Shown here one piece after another: positions 1 through 11,150 of a DNA stretch of 64,000 bases. Under the pieces are notes generated by a model. That model made no database searches. It saw only the letters and a program-made list of their open reading frames with translations, and was not told the DNA's origin. A program made the translations under genes and the position numbers. Position 1 is the first letter of the stretch; each line of letters opens with the position of its first letter. Source of the DNA: a candidate division SR1 bacterium (lineage in GTDB: Bacteria; Patescibacteriota; Gracilibacteria; Absconditabacterales; Absconditicoccaceae); assembly GCA_026397475.1 (NCBI GenBank), contig JAPLUT010000005.1, positions 124,001 to 188,000 of the forward strand, read 5' to 3'.

Positions 1-167
1 AATATTATTCACTGGATAGCGTCCATCAAGTTATTTCTTGCTTCCTCATACGTATCTCACTGCGAGTAATATCAATCATATCACTGTGCTTTTGCTATGA
101 TGACACCATTTTCATCTACCTCATATTTGAGGTTCTTAAATACATAACTGATATAATTTTCAAACAT
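1..167 (-). CDS. hicB: HicB-family antitoxin, 3' end cut by window edge
   Basis: The first about 55 residues are visible. The tract GYDGYYSQGDTYEEARNNL matches the conserved HicB core (GY-x-QGDT-x-EEA-x-NL-x-DAI). HicB antitoxins neutralise the HicA mRNA interferase, and their N-terminal partial RNase-H fold holds this motif. Several of the glycines are TGA codons. ATG at 165-167 is the only ATG after the upstream in-frame TAA. There is no room for hicA on the upstream side, so a toxin partner would lie beyond the window edge. The family call is good; whether a functional pair exists cannot be seen. Confidence 0.75.
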
Positions 168-265
168 TTCAATACTCGTAATGATATAAATTTCACAGTA
201 TTTTAGTTATTTTTTTTATTTTTTCAAGACTAAGGGCCATTTCAGGTTTACTATGCGTTAACTAT

Positions 266-293
266 ATTATATCATAATAATGTAAAATGGCAA
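266..293 (-). promoter_or_regulatory. Sigma70-type promoter for hicB
   Basis: Read on the minus strand: TTGCCA, a 16-nt spacer, then TATAAT. It predicts a leader of about 90 nt before the hicB ATG. The remaining intergenic DNA up to 410 is AT-rich with a small ATATACGTATAT palindrome near 353 and no gene that I can see. Confidence 0.6.
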
Positions 294-410
294 CTCAATT
301 ATCTCCCATATCCCCCAATATTTGCAAAAGATATCTCAGCAGATTATACTTGATATACGTATATTTTCAATATTTCCAACCACAATCTTAATTATTTATT
401 AAGTTAATAT

Positions 411-3400
411 ATGCCTATGGACAAGGGAATCAAAAATATTTCTCATGTAATCAATCACGTGAAAGCACACAAGCACCATTATCTGCTTGGGACATTTTGA
501 TCATTTGCGATTATCAAAATGGTGATTGTCTTTCTCTGACTTTTTTGACTTAGTCAGATAAAACATTCCTTTGCTCGATCTCCTGCAGAGCTCAATAGCG
601 GGAACATAGTGGGATATGGATGTGCTACCAATGACACGATATGTGACTTGTCTAATCTGCAACTTACAGGAATTGCTCCTGATACATTTATAAATCACAC
701 TGATTTGGATTCCTTATATCTTAGCAACAATTCTCTCTCTTCTCTTGATTCTGGTGTTTTCAATAATCTCACTGGCTTGACTCATTTATATCTTAGCAAC
801 AACTCATGAATTATACTTCATACGGGGATCTTTGATAATCTCACTAGCTTAATCGACCTATATCTTAACAGTAATTCAATCTCTTCTCTTCCCGTGGGAA
901 TCTTTGATTCTCTTACTGGTTTGAAAAACTTAGATATTGCGGTAAACCCATGAATTATACTTCATACGGGGATTTTTGATAATCTCACTAGTTTAAGTAC
1001 CCTATATCTTGGAAGCGACTCCCTTTCTTCTCTTAATTCTGGTGTTTTCAATAATCTCACTGGTTTGCATACCTTATATCTTAGCAACAACTCATGAATT
1101 ATACTTCATACGGGAATCTTTGATAATCTCACTAATTTAAATGTTTTAGATCTTAGCGTTAACTCGCTTTCTTCTCTTCCCGTGGGAATATTTGACAATC
1201 TCACTAGTCTGACGCAGCTATACCTTAACAACAACTCATGAATCATACTTCATACGGGGATCTTTGATAATCTCACTAGTTTAAGTATCCTAAACCTTTA
1301 TCGAGATTCACTATCTTCTCTTCCTATGGGAATATTTGACAATCTCACTAGTTTGAGTTTGCTAAACCTTGGAGTCAACTCCCTCTCTCCTCTTAATTCT
1401 GGTGTTTTCAATAATCTCACTGGATTGCATTCCTTATATCTTAACAACAACTCCCTCTCCTCTCTTAATTCTGGTGTTTTCAATAATCTCACTGGTTTGA
1501 CTCATTTAGATCTTAGCAATAATTCGCTTTCTTTTCTTCATACGGGGATCTTTGATAATCTCACTAGCTTAATGGACCTATATCTTAACAGTAATTCAAT
1601 CTCTTCTCTTCCCGTGGGAATATTTAATAATCTTGCTGGCTTGACGCAGCTATACCTTAGAACCAACTCAATTTCTTCTCTTCCCGTGGGAATCTTTGAT
1701 AATCTCACTAATTTAAATGTTTTAGATCTTGGCACTAACTCGCTTTCTTCTCTTCCCGTGGGAATATTTGACAATCTCACTAGTCTGACGCAGCTATACC
1801 TTAACAACAACTCAATTTCTTCTCTTCCACAAAATATTACAGGACTTATAAATTTGACTACATGAGTATGATTATTTATATCTTACAATGCTATCTACAC
1901 AGGATATTGGAATACTGATCTTTTGAATTTTGTAAACAGCAAGACCAACGACCCCAACCGGTATAGTACACAAACATGGGCTCCCGTTGTAAATTGAACT
2001 GTTGCCTCAGGAAGCAGTATAGTTAGTGGTGGATATTATAATACAACGGGCATTACCCTCACCTTTGATTATACGAGCTTAAACTACTCACATCTCTCAT
2101 GACTGAACGACAATACTTACTATAGTGGAACTTTTGCTAATGGCGCAACGATAACATGACAATGAACATATATCTTTATGGTCATGGACAATAATGGTTT
2201 TTCTGGGAGTATAGTATTTACTATCGATAGAATAGCTCCATCCTTTACCGGTACAACTCAAGTAGGTGGACATGTAAGTACAGGTGGACGATATACTACT
2301 TGAATAACAATAACTTTTTATGACACAAATATTTCTGGCGCTACGCTTAATGGAAATCCCTATACAAGTGGAACACTTATTAGCGACAATGGAGAATATG
2401 TATTCTTAGTAGAAGATCTTGCAAGCAATTTTACAGGAATGACATTTACTATAGATACCACTCCTCCTACCCTTACAGGGGTTGTTAGGGGAGTATACTA
2501 TAATACTAGCAGAACAATAACCTGATCTGATGATTTTGCATTCTCTGGATTCCTTCTCAGTGGAACTTTCCATACGGGATCTTCTTTGACCGTAACGGGC
2601 AATGGGACTCGAATGATTACAGGATACGATTTTGCGTGAAACTATTCTACAGGGATTACTTTCATTATAGATAGAACACTTCCTATATTTACATGAACCA
2701 CACAATCAGGAACGATAATACATACGGGCGGACGCTACAATACCTGAATTAGAATAACATTTTACGACACAAACATTTCTGGTGCTACGCTTAATGGATC
2801 AGCATATACCAGTGGGACACTCATCACAGGAAACGGAAACTATACCTTCTTAGTAGGAGATCTTGCAAATAATTCTACTTGAATAAGCTTTACTATAGAT
2901 ACTACTCCTCCTACAATTACAGCGGTCACTTTAACAGGAGATGATGTAAGTAGTGGTGGATATTACAATACAGGGGTTAGTTTTTCATCGGCGACTGTAG
3001 ATTTTTCAGGGATTATATTGAGTGGACTCAATGGAAATAGTTACTACAATCTTAGCTTCTCCAATAGTGTTACCGTAACAGGAGAAGGAACATACCGAGG
3101 AACGATTTATGATGCCGCAGGAAATAGTAGTAGTATGATCTTTACTATAGATACAACCCTTCCTAGCTTTACAGGGACGACACAATGATGAACGATAGTA
3201 CATACGGGATGATATTATACTACAGGAATTAGAATAACGTTTTACGATACCAACATTTCTTGAGCAGCGATATTCCATACTGCTTATACAAGTGGAACAC
3301 TTCTTACCGGTGCTCAGGTATATAGATTTACCGTTACCGATCTTGCAAATAATTCTACAGGGATGACCTTTACTATAGATACTACTCGTCCTACACTTAC

Positions 3401-6302
3401 AGGAGTGACTTCTGGTACCTATCATAATACTGGCGTAACAATAAGTTGATCAGATGATTTTGCATTCTCTGGATTCCTTCTCAGTGGAACTTTCCATGCG
3501 GGATCTTCTTTGACCGTAACAGGCAATGGGACTCGAACCATTACAGGATATGATTTTGCGTGAAACTATTCTACAGGAATTAGCTTTATTATAGATACCA
3601 TAGCACCTACACTTACAGGAGCGACTTCTGGTACCTCCTATAACACTGGCGTAACTATCTCAGGAAGCGATAACACTTTATTTTCTGGATTCCTTCTCAG
3701 TGGAACTTTCTATTCAGGATCTTCTTTGACCGTAACGGGCAATGGGACTCGAACCATTACAGGATATGATTTTGCGTGAAACTATTCTACAGGGATTACT
3801 TTCATTATAGATAGAACACTTCCTATATTTACATGAACCACACAATCAGATATAAATATAATCAGTGGATGATATTACAGTACAGGAATAACGATAACAT
3901 TTACGGGTACTAATATCTCATGAGCTACACTTAATGGCACTTGATATACAAGCGGAACACTTATCACCGGAGACGGAGCATATATATTCTTGGTTACAAA
4001 TACCTTCAATAGTTCTACGGGAATGAGTTTTACTATAGATACTATAGCACCAACGATTACATGAGCTAATTCTGAAACGTACTATACCGGCAATGTAACG
4101 ATTGTATGAACTGATGCCGTCGGATTTTCTGGATTTGATCTCAGTGGAACTTTCTATACAGGAACAAGTATCACAATAACTGGAGATGGCATCCGAACTA
4201 TCACAGGATACGATAGGGCAGGAAATTATTCTGACAGCATTACCTTTACTATAGATGCTACAGCGCCTACATTTGAAGGGACGACACAATCAGGAACTAA
4301 TGTAATCAGTGGATGATATTACAATACAGGAGTAACTATAACATTTGATGATATTCACTTCTCATGAGCTACACTAAATGGTACCTGATATATATGAGCG
4401 ACACTTATCACCGGAAACGGAGCATACATTTTGTTCGTATCAGATATATTCAACAATTCCACAGGAATGACATTTACTATAGATACTACAAATCCATTAG
4501 TGACCGGAAACTACCCAACGAGCGGACTTAATATCTCTGGAGGAAACCTTATAAACTTCCTACGATCGGGAACCGATACCAACATCTCTGGATATACGCT
4601 TTACATAACTGGCGCACAATCAAATACCGTTATTACAACAGGAACAAGTTCTGGAGTTTGGCTCATAAATTGAGATTATAGCTGGTATGTTCTTGCTACA
4701 GATCGTGCAGGAAATACTTGAGTAAGTGAAACATTGTCTTTCAATATCACTACGCCACTTTCAGGAACAGTTACTCTAACAGGTACAAACATAAAATACA
4801 ATACAAACCCATATACAAAAGATTACGTTTCACTTTTGTTTCAACCTAATCAACCTTGTGATTATAGCATGACAGGTGATATAATTCTTGGAACAATAAG
4901 TTGATCTACTAGTAATGCAGTAACTATTAGTCCTTATCTTACAGGAAACGACGGAATAAAACATATCTATTTAAGCTTCTCAAATGCAAGCGGTGCGGTT
5001 GTTTCAAACACAATAACGATCTACTTGGATACTACAGTAAATGGCCCAACACTTACTAGTCCTACAAGTGGAGCAACACTTACAGGAGCAACACTTACAG
5101 GAGCATTTAGCTTGGCTTGGGCAGCATCTTGAACTGACGCAGTTTGACTTTCTGGATATCAATACTTTATATCTACGACGTGAACATTTGCTACTTTAGT
5201 TTTATCAGGCACTACCACAGGAACATCTACAGGTATCGCATATAATAGACTAGGAAGTACAGGAACATTTTACTGGTATGTAAAAGCACTTGATGTGTTA
5301 GGAAATTCATGATCATCAGTAGTTCAATCATTCTACTATAGTGGAATAGCAGACACCATCCCAGATACCTTTACGTTTGCTAGCGTAACTAATGCTACGA
5401 TAAACAGAGTCTATGGATCTAATACCGTAACACTTACATGACTATCTCCAAATACATCTGTACTTGCAAGCATCAATAGATGAGTGCTTTATATCAGCGG
5501 ACATGTAGTAGGAACAACAGGATACGTACAGAATGGATGGACGATAAAAATTGAACTTATTTCAAGTGTAGACTATAATACTTTGATAACAAGCACCCTC
5601 ACTATATGAGGAGTTGCTACCCTTTTCCGTGTTACTACCGCTGCTAGCACTGGAGCATCTTATGGCGATATAACAACAAATCTTTCAAATACAGAGAAAA
5701 TTCAAATCATCGCAGTATTTGAAACACTAAGAGACTTGTATGCTGGAACTAAACAAGATGAGTTCCTTAATTCACTTATGGTAATGCTTCTCAGCAAAAT
5801 ACACGCCCTTGGAACTACCGCAGATGATATCCATAGATCAGAAGTATTACAATATTTGTATGATCTTGCTGATCAATATCGCACAAATCAATGATCAAAC
5901 ACTACTATTGAATGAACCTCACGAATAATAAACGGAGTCTATACTGCGCCTAATGGTAAGCATTATACGATCACTTATAATTCTGCCAAAGCACAATTTA
6001 CTTCAACAAACTTTATAACACCTAAGTATTTTCCAACTCTTGATGTATTAAAATACACGATAGATCTTAGCAATCCTGCATGATCAAGCTACCTTGCAGC
6101 CAAAACTATTAGAGCACGATGGGGACGCATCTCTATTGATGGTACACGACAAACATCACCGTTTACCGCGCCTAATCATAAAGTATTCTATTTCTTCAAG
6201 ACAACCGGTTGAAAATACTCATCATACACATTCACCACAGAAAAATATTTTGACACTTTAGAACTGGCTAAAGAAAATATTCACAACAACAACCTTAGAT
6301 AA
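411..6302 (+). CDS. Giant surface protein with LRR and Ig-like repeats
   Basis: This is a 1963-residue predicted exported adhesin. A basic, His-rich N-terminus (HVKAHKHHY) leads into a hydrophobic segment at residues 32-47, a probable signal or anchor, with two TGA glycines inside it. Residues about 82-484 hold some 17 leucine-rich repeats of 24 residues with the consensus LPxGIFDNLTSLxxLYLxxNSISS, resembling VLR-type LRRs. Residues about 600-1365 hold about 11 tandem Ig-like units of some 73 residues, each with an IDTTxPT motif. A non-repetitive C-terminus follows. I read the frame without TAA or TAG through the LRR block, the start of the Ig block and the last third. Many TGA codons interrupt it in the standard code. 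Its stop precedes a strong hairpin. Ligand unknown; adhesion is inferred from domain type. Confidence 0.88.
654..1862 (+). repeat. 72-bp tandem repeats encoding LRRs
   Basis: About 17 direct repeats of 72 bp follow one another without spacers. Blocks such as ctcttcccgtgggaatattt and gtgttttcaataatctcact recur nearly unchanged, so similarity is at DNA as well as protein level. This favours slippage or recombination between units and thus repeat-number variation. The contiguous, in-frame arrangement rules out a CRISPR array. Confidence 0.85.
2200..4500 (+). repeat. Tandem Ig-like module repeats (about 220 bp)
   Basis: About 11 modules of roughly 220 bp recur, each containing a variant of tttactatagatac (FTIDT) and a block encoding DxNISGATLNG or FSGFLLSGTF. 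At least two alternating subtypes exist. Several copies are nearly identical over more than 100 bp, for example the block at about 2520-2700 and that at about 3720-3840. This suggests recent internal duplication. Confidence 0.75.
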
Positions 6303-6307
6303 TTATT

Positions 6308-6341
6308 TAAAAAAACTCTGCTAATCAGCAGAGTTTTTTTA
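6308..6341. terminator. Hairpin terminator shared by convergent genes
   Basis: AAACTCTGCT and AGCAGAGTTT form a perfect stem with a short loop. It is preceded by an A-run and followed by a T-run, so it can act in both directions. The TAA of the minus-strand glycosyltransferase lies in the T-run. Confidence 0.85.
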
Positions 6342-7466
6342 GTGATATTCTTTTATTATGTCTTTGACGGTAGCAGTCCATGAAAACTCTTTTGAGGGAA
6401 TCGTATATTCAGGACTTCCTATCCATTGATCACGTTCAAGGATCGCATGAATGATTTCTCTTTTAGATGAAGGAGGAATAAATTTCACATTTCCTCGAAC
6501 CACCTCAGGGATAGAAGCAATATAGGTTGTAAGAAGCGGTTTTTTCATCGCAACACTTTCTGCATGAACTGATCCAAATCACTCTGATAATGAAGGAGCG
6601 ACAATCATGTCGGAGCTAGCAATCAATGTGCGGAGCTCATTTTTTTCGAATCCATCGAATATTTGTACTGAAGAACCTAAATGATATTTTCTTATTTGTC
6701 TTTTAATATGTTCTGTTCTTTTGGATTCAATCAGATTAAAAACAAAAAGTAATTTACTGTCAACCGTCACAAGTTCTGGCAAGGCACTCACTAAATAATC
6801 AAGTCCCTTAGACTTTCCTGCATGACCATAATAAGTAATCACGAAGCGATTACTTCGTCCATATTTATTTTTCCAAGATTTGACATCAAAGGGAGATACC
6901 TCTTCTGGATTTCGGAAATGCGTATCTACCCCATTGTGAATCATGGTGATTTTTTTGTCCGGTATCCCGTAGACCAAACGTAGAGAATTCATGGTGTATA
7001 AGGACACACAATGATACACGTCGTAAGAGAACCAGAAAATAATTTTTTCAAAAAATCTATATAATCGGCCTCTCCATATTCATTTGTAGTTTCTTCGAAG
7101 TTTTCAAAATATTTCATGGACCGTAAGAAGCACTCTTTTATGGAAAATTTTTCCTAATAGAGAAGCAGGAATGGCTCCTCCATAGGTACTTGTATGAATT
7201 AGCGAAATATCTTTGTGTGCTTTTAGTATTTTGATTCCTTTAAAAAATGCCAAAAACATAAAAGCGAGTCTACTTTTACCAACTCTATATATGTGGAGTC
7301 ACTCCTTATTTTCTTGTGCAGGGAAATGCGAATCAGAACGACTTGTTAAAACCGAAATAATATATCATTTAATCAATAAACGGGAAATAAAGGCTTCAAA
7401 TACCGTTTCCGATCAGCCTTTATGGGGAAGGTAATAATCTAGAACAAATAATATGTGTTTATTCAT
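6339..7466 (-). CDS. GT4-family glycosyltransferase
   Basis: A 375-residue GT-B fold enzyme predicted to transfer a sugar from a nucleotide donor in envelope or glycoprotein glycan synthesis. The N-terminus has the acceptor-domain start LDYYLPHKGGSETVFE. The middle has MIHNGVDTHF and FVITYYGHAGKSKGLDYLV. The donor-binding motif PSLSEGFGSVHAESVAM sits near residue 300, with the first Gly of EGFG written TGA at 6579-6581. That codon is strong evidence for UGA=Gly, because standard decoding would end the protein at its catalytic Glu. Start ATG 7464-7466. It converges on the adhesin gene; whether it glycosylates that protein is speculation. Confidence 0.9.
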
Positions 7467-7626
7467 ACGTCGCGCTAGTTAAAATAATTTGGATACTAAA
7501 TTATTTTAATCTTTCAGGAAAATATTGCAACCTAATAAGAATAGTCCCTCCCATTAGACTAGAAAAAGGTCTTGCAAAATTTGATTTATCGAATAGTTCA
7601 GTCCATCAAAAAAAGTAGTCGAATAT

Positions 7627-7655
7627 TTGACAAAAATCGAGTTCCCGGGTATAAT
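7627..7655 (+). promoter_or_regulatory. Consensus sigma70 promoter upstream of CHAP gene
   Basis: TTGACA (7627-7632), a 17-nt spacer and TATAAT (7650-7655) match the consensus exactly. The leader to the ATG at 7761 would be about 100 nt. The rest of 7467-7760 is AT-rich with no gene that I can support. Confidence 0.75.
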
Positions 7656-7760
7656 TGAGATGTAATAAAAACTCGAATATTTTGAAGAGCTTTTATACCA
7701 TCGAAATTATATTTACTGTTAAAATATAATTAGACATGTTATTTTATCTCCGGAAACTGG

Positions 7761-9068
7761 ATGAGAAAGAAGAAAAAACTGGCTCTTCATGAAAGGATTC
7801 GCCACCACGTAGTTAAACACATTCATGAACATATTCACAAAATTTTACATGTGAGTGCTTTTTTGCATCACCACATTTTTCATAGCATAGAGCTTATCGT
7901 TGTAACTATGGTTGCTTTGACGTCATTTGGATTTGCAAATCTTACGGGGCTCAATCAAGATCTCTATAGAAACGATGCAACTGAAACTGCGGCGCATCTT
8001 CTTACAGCCATGCAAAACCCGGTAGCATCGCTCAAACAAGGGAACATTATTTCTATTTGGAACATGAGTTTAGATATTGAGAATAGTTTTGCTAAATGAT
8101 ATTGTACTTATGGAGCAGCGAGAGTTTCTCCTGAATTCTTCCCTTTCATTGATGAGCAAACCCAGCAAAGAACATGGGGAGGAAATGCCGTCGATCGATG
8201 TAAAAACGCATCAGATACCTGATATAAAATTTGATTAACTCCAAGCCAATGAGCATTGATTATTTATGAAGCAGGAGGAAAATTTTGATCTTATGGACAC
8301 GTAGGAAAAGTTATGCATTATAATTCCTCACTTAAAAAAATAATTGTAAGAGATATGGCTCGAGTATGAAAATGACAAATGACTGATCGCCGAGAAGACA
8401 TTACTACGGCCAATGTAAAATGTTATATTTACAATAGCAAAACAGATATTCCTACAAGTGATGCCGTATTTGTCCCCGTGACAAGCACTCCAGCGATATT
8501 AGATACAACACCTCCTCCTACGACAAACACTCCTACCATCACTACTAACAGCAATCCAACAGTAACAAAACTTGTGACGCCAACATCGCCACTCCTACTA
8601 AAACCTAAATATGCTTCTACGGAACCAATACTAGCACCGGCAGTTGAAATACCTATAGTTCACCCTACAGCTCCTGTCATTATACCCGTACTTGTTCCAC
8701 AAAACAGCATCAATCAAAAACTAGCATTAACTTTTGATGGCATAGGAGATATGCCAGCACATTTTCTGACACAAAATGATCTTAGTTTCACGCTCGTCTC
8801 AAGATCCCCTCTTAGACTTGGGGAAGTAGCAACTCTAACACTGGAGATAAAAGATAAAAAGACGGGAGAACTTTATTCCGGTTTGCTTCCTTTCTCATTT
8901 ACCCTTCTATCTACAAACGATACGATTCAAACGGATATTTCAAACATTCAACTTATAAATAATGGCTCTGTAGATATCTCCATCCTTGGTCAAAAAATCG
9001 GAAAAGCTTCAGTAGTTATAAATATTGATGACGTAAAAATATGAGAATTTAATGTAGAAGTTAAATAA
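7761..9068 (+). CDS. Exported CHAP-domain peptidoglycan amidase
   Basis: A 435-residue protein. A Lys/His-rich N-terminus (residues 1-45) precedes a hydrophobic segment (about 46-65), so it is probably exported or membrane-tethered. The CHAP domain spans about 110-225: nucleophile Cys115 in YCTYGAARV, then WGGNA, then His180 in GSYGHVGKV, the family's Cys-His pair. CHAP enzymes cut amide bonds in peptidoglycan. A Thr/Pro-rich linker (about 240-305) follows, then a beta-rich C-terminal region of unknown type. Glycines of the CHAP core are TGA codons. In-frame TAG at 7731 leaves ATG 7761 as start. Possible roles are own-wall remodelling or attack on a neighbour cell; the sequence does not decide. 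Confidence 0.85.
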
Positions 9069-9080
9069 CATATTTGAACG

Positions 9081-9113
9081 AAAAAAACCTCTGGTTGCTG
9101 CAGAGGTTTTTTT
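9081..9113. terminator. Bidirectional hairpin terminator
   Basis: AACCTCTG and CAGAGGTT form a stem, flanked by an A7 run on the left and a T7 run on the right. It serves the CHAP gene and, read backwards, the toxin gene ending at 9120. Confidence 0.85.
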
Positions 9114-9119
9114 GTTTTT

Positions 9120-9362
9120 CTACAATCACTTGTACGCGTCTCACCTAAAATCAATTTTTTGGATTTCTCAAAGATTCCCTTTCTTACTAAAAATAATTCT
9201 TACTTTTCACTTTCTTACTCTAAAGACTCACGAAGCCCCTTGTAATGGAATACTATCATATTCAGACAAACGAAGAGCAATAATATCTTGTACCAAAATC
9301 AATAATTCTTGCCTCAATCTAGGCTGCATTGCATCTATCTTTTTTTGCCATTTTTTGGTCAT
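9120..9362 (-). CDS. RelE/ParE-superfamily toxin
   Basis: An 80-residue protein with the RelE/ParE-type pattern of an N-terminal helical part and a C-terminal beta sheet: GVFRVRKGKVRIIFSKKGN then IDFRGDAYKGL. RelE proteins cleave mRNA at the ribosome and ParE proteins poison gyrase; I cannot tell which this is. Four in-frame TGA codons are read as Gly, including one in ASGVFRV. ATG 9360-9362 overlaps the end of the antitoxin gene by 28 nt, as usual for such operons. It resembles the toxin at 61570-61803, sharing an MxKKW start and an RGDxYK end. Confidence 0.8.
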
Positions 9363-9586
9363 TTTGCTGTCGAATCCGTTAAATATTTTACAAATTCACT
9401 TTGATCAATTTTCTCTTTCTCAAAATCAAATAATGTATTCCACTTTTCAAACATCGCAACATCCACCAAGACTGCGACAGGCTTATTGTTTACAAATATA
9501 TACTTTTCTTGTTTTCATAAATCATCCAGACACTCTTTTGTCTTTGTCCTGAGGTCGGTTATAGAAATGCATTGATTGCTAAGCAT
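9335..9586 (-). CDS. Phd/YefM-family antitoxin
   Basis: An 83-residue antitoxin. The N-terminus ISITDLRTKTKECLDDLGKQ and the following YIFVNNKPVAVLVDVAMFEKW match the Phd/YefM pattern (strand, helices, then a strand with a 'kP-x-AvLv' motif). Members bind their own promoter with the N-terminal domain and wrap the toxin with a flexible C-terminus. It is the first gene of the pair and has a perfect inverted repeat just upstream. Broken at two TGA codons in the standard code. Confidence 0.82.
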
Positions 9587-9598
9587 AAATATATTTTA

Positions 9599-9628
9599 GT
9601 ATATAAATATAGTGACGTATTTATATAC
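9599..9628 (-). promoter_or_regulatory. Inverted-repeat operator of the Phd/RelE operon
   Basis: GTATATAAATA and TATTTATATAC form a perfect 11-bp inverted repeat with an 8-nt spacer, 13 nt upstream of the antitoxin ATG. On the minus strand TTGAAT, 16 nt and TATAAA overlap it, so antitoxin binding would block RNA polymerase. Autoregulation is inferred from this and from the family. Confidence 0.65.
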
Positions 9629-9732
9629 AAATTTCTTACGAATTCAACAGATATTCACGCTTTAATGAAAATCCCGTATCAAGTACGGGATATCTATGTG
9701 ATCGATAGTTAAGGGAAAGTTGCTAAACAAAC

Positions 9733-10818
9733 CTATACTATTTCTCCTGCTTCAGCGAGTGCTTCAGCAGCGTCTTCTTCTATATCATGTTCTACTGCTA
9801 TAAGTGCTTCGTCGTCAAGAACTTTCTTTCACATCCTCATTTCTTTGATCTTATTTTGAATATCTTTTTCTAGACTCGCCCTTGTTTTTGAATCACTATC
9901 AAGCGCAGCCACAAATTTTTCTTTACCTTGGAATTTTTGCTTACCGAAGGTATAGAATGCTCCTGCCTTGTCAACTAACTTGAGTACACTTGCTGCTTCT
10001 ACAATATCCATGGTTTTATCGTATCAAACACCTCGCTTAACTGGCAATTCTGCTGTCTTGAACGGAGCAGAGATTTTATTTTTTGCAATCTTTATTTTTG
10101 CAAGATATCAAATTTGTTCTTTGTCTAAAAGTAATTTATCTCCTCTACGAATCTCTACTCTTTGAGATGCGAAGAACTTGAGTGCATTTCCTCCAGGAGT
10201 CGTTTCTGGATTACCAAACATGATTCAAATTTTCATACGAATCTGATTGATAAATACACAAGTCGTACCGGTTTTTGCAAGCACTCCTGATAATTTTCTC
10301 AATCCTTGGGACATCATCCTCGCTTGTAATCACATATATGAATCTCCCATATCTCCTTCTACTTCAGCTCTAGGCACTAGTGCAGCTACTGAATCAATAA
10401 CGATAAGTTTAACTGCTCCAGATTTTGCTAATTCTTCAGCAATCTGTAATGCTTGTTCTCAAAAATCTGGTTGTGAAAGCAAAAGATTATCAACATCTAC
10501 TCAAAGCTTTCTGGCATATTGAGGATCAAGCGCATGTTCTGCATCTATGAATGCGGCAGTCTCTCCTCTCTTTTGAATTTCTGCGATCGCATGTAATGCA
10601 ATAGTAGTTTTACCTGATGATTCTGGTCCATAAATTTCTACGACCCTTCCTTCAGGATATCCTCATCCTAAAATAAGATCAAGTACATAGGATCAGCTGT
10701 GAAATGTACTTACAAGACCTACATTTGCATTATCCCCCATTCTCATAATGGCACCTTTTCCGAATTGTTTTTCAATACTTTTAAACGCTTCCTGTAACTC
10801 TTGTTTTTTTGTTGTCAT
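9733..10818 (-). CDS. recA: Recombinase RecA
   Basis: A 361-residue RecA, close to the usual length. It forms ATP-dependent filaments on single-stranded DNA for strand exchange and activates LexA self-cleavage. Visible motifs: GKGAIMRMG near the start, Walker [22 protein letters not shown] (Walker B), [10 protein letters not shown], and [18 protein letters not shown]. The run LILGGGYPEG contains TGA codons at conserved glycines. The C-terminus is acidic ([17 protein letters not shown]), as is typical. It is divergent from the four-helix-bundle/lexA unit across about 330 bp that holds repeated TTGAC half-sites. Confidence 0.97.
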
Positions 10819-11012
10819 CGATGAATAGTAATAAGATTTAAAATAAGACGATGGAAATAAATACTGAGTACTGACTTTGTTCGCGATAAAAATCGGATAG
10901 CTGAAGTAAGTAATGTTTCGAGTAGTATTTTCACCAACGAAATCAATTTTACATAATTTTTTTGGAAAATCAAGAGATTTTTATCGTATGCTGAACTATG
11001 TTTTCTAAACTT

Positions 11013-11059
11013 GTCAAAAATAGCATTGATTTTGTCAAAATTTACTTGACACCGTCAAG
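11013..11059. promoter_or_regulatory. Candidate LexA operator cluster between recA and lexA
   Basis: GTCAA at 11013 and 11034, then CTTGAC-ACC-GTCAAG at 11045-11059, a perfect 6-bp dyad with a 3-nt spacer that overlaps the -35 box of the rightward promoter. GTCAA at 11034 and TTGAC at 11046 also form a dyad with a 7-nt spacer. The position between recA and lexA makes SOS regulation plausible. The rest of the region between 10819 and 11085 holds no gene. Confidence 0.45.
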
Positions 11060-11073
11060 GAGAAAAATATAAT
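11046..11073 (+). promoter_or_regulatory. Consensus promoter for four-helix-bundle gene and lexA
   Basis: TTGACA (11046-11051), a 16-nt spacer and TATAAT (11068-11073). It reads toward the gene at 11151 and then lexA at 11590. Confidence 0.7.
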
Positions 11074-11084
11074 CAACATTATGA

Positions 11085-11121
11085 AGATTAAAAAAATATT
11101 AAGATTAAAATATTAATACGC
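11085..11121 (+). repeat. Left AT-rich repeat arm of four-helix-bundle cassette 1
   Basis: A run of 'agattaaaa/tattaa' units lies just before the gene at 11151. It is the approximate reverse complement of the arm at 11541-11585 (aaaatcttttaatattatta...). Together they bracket the four-helix-bundle gene as an imperfect inverted repeat. Confidence 0.5.
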
Positions 11122-11150
11122 GAAAATTTAGTAGATAACAATATGTGAAA

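Noticed and set aside
654-1862. CRISPR array
   Set aside because: Units are contiguous 72-bp coding repeats without unique spacers, in one open frame, and no cas genes are present.
2406-4289. Minus-strand Ser/Cys/Arg-rich frames of 99-139 codons
   Set aside because: Antisense images of the Ig-like repeats; they recur with the repeat period and have no independent features.
411-6302. A decayed adhesin gene with many nonsense mutations or frameshifts
   Set aside because: All interruptions are TGA in one frame; TAA and TAG are absent until 6300. The same pattern occurs in essential genes.
6339-7466. UGA as Trp or selenocysteine
   Set aside because: TGA falls at conserved glycines in GT4, RecA, kinase and deaminase motifs, Trp is written TGG, and no SECIS-type context is seen.
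9112-9552. Plus-strand 146-codon frame
   Set aside because: It is antisense to the overlapping Phd/RelE pair, which shows clear family motifs and an operator.
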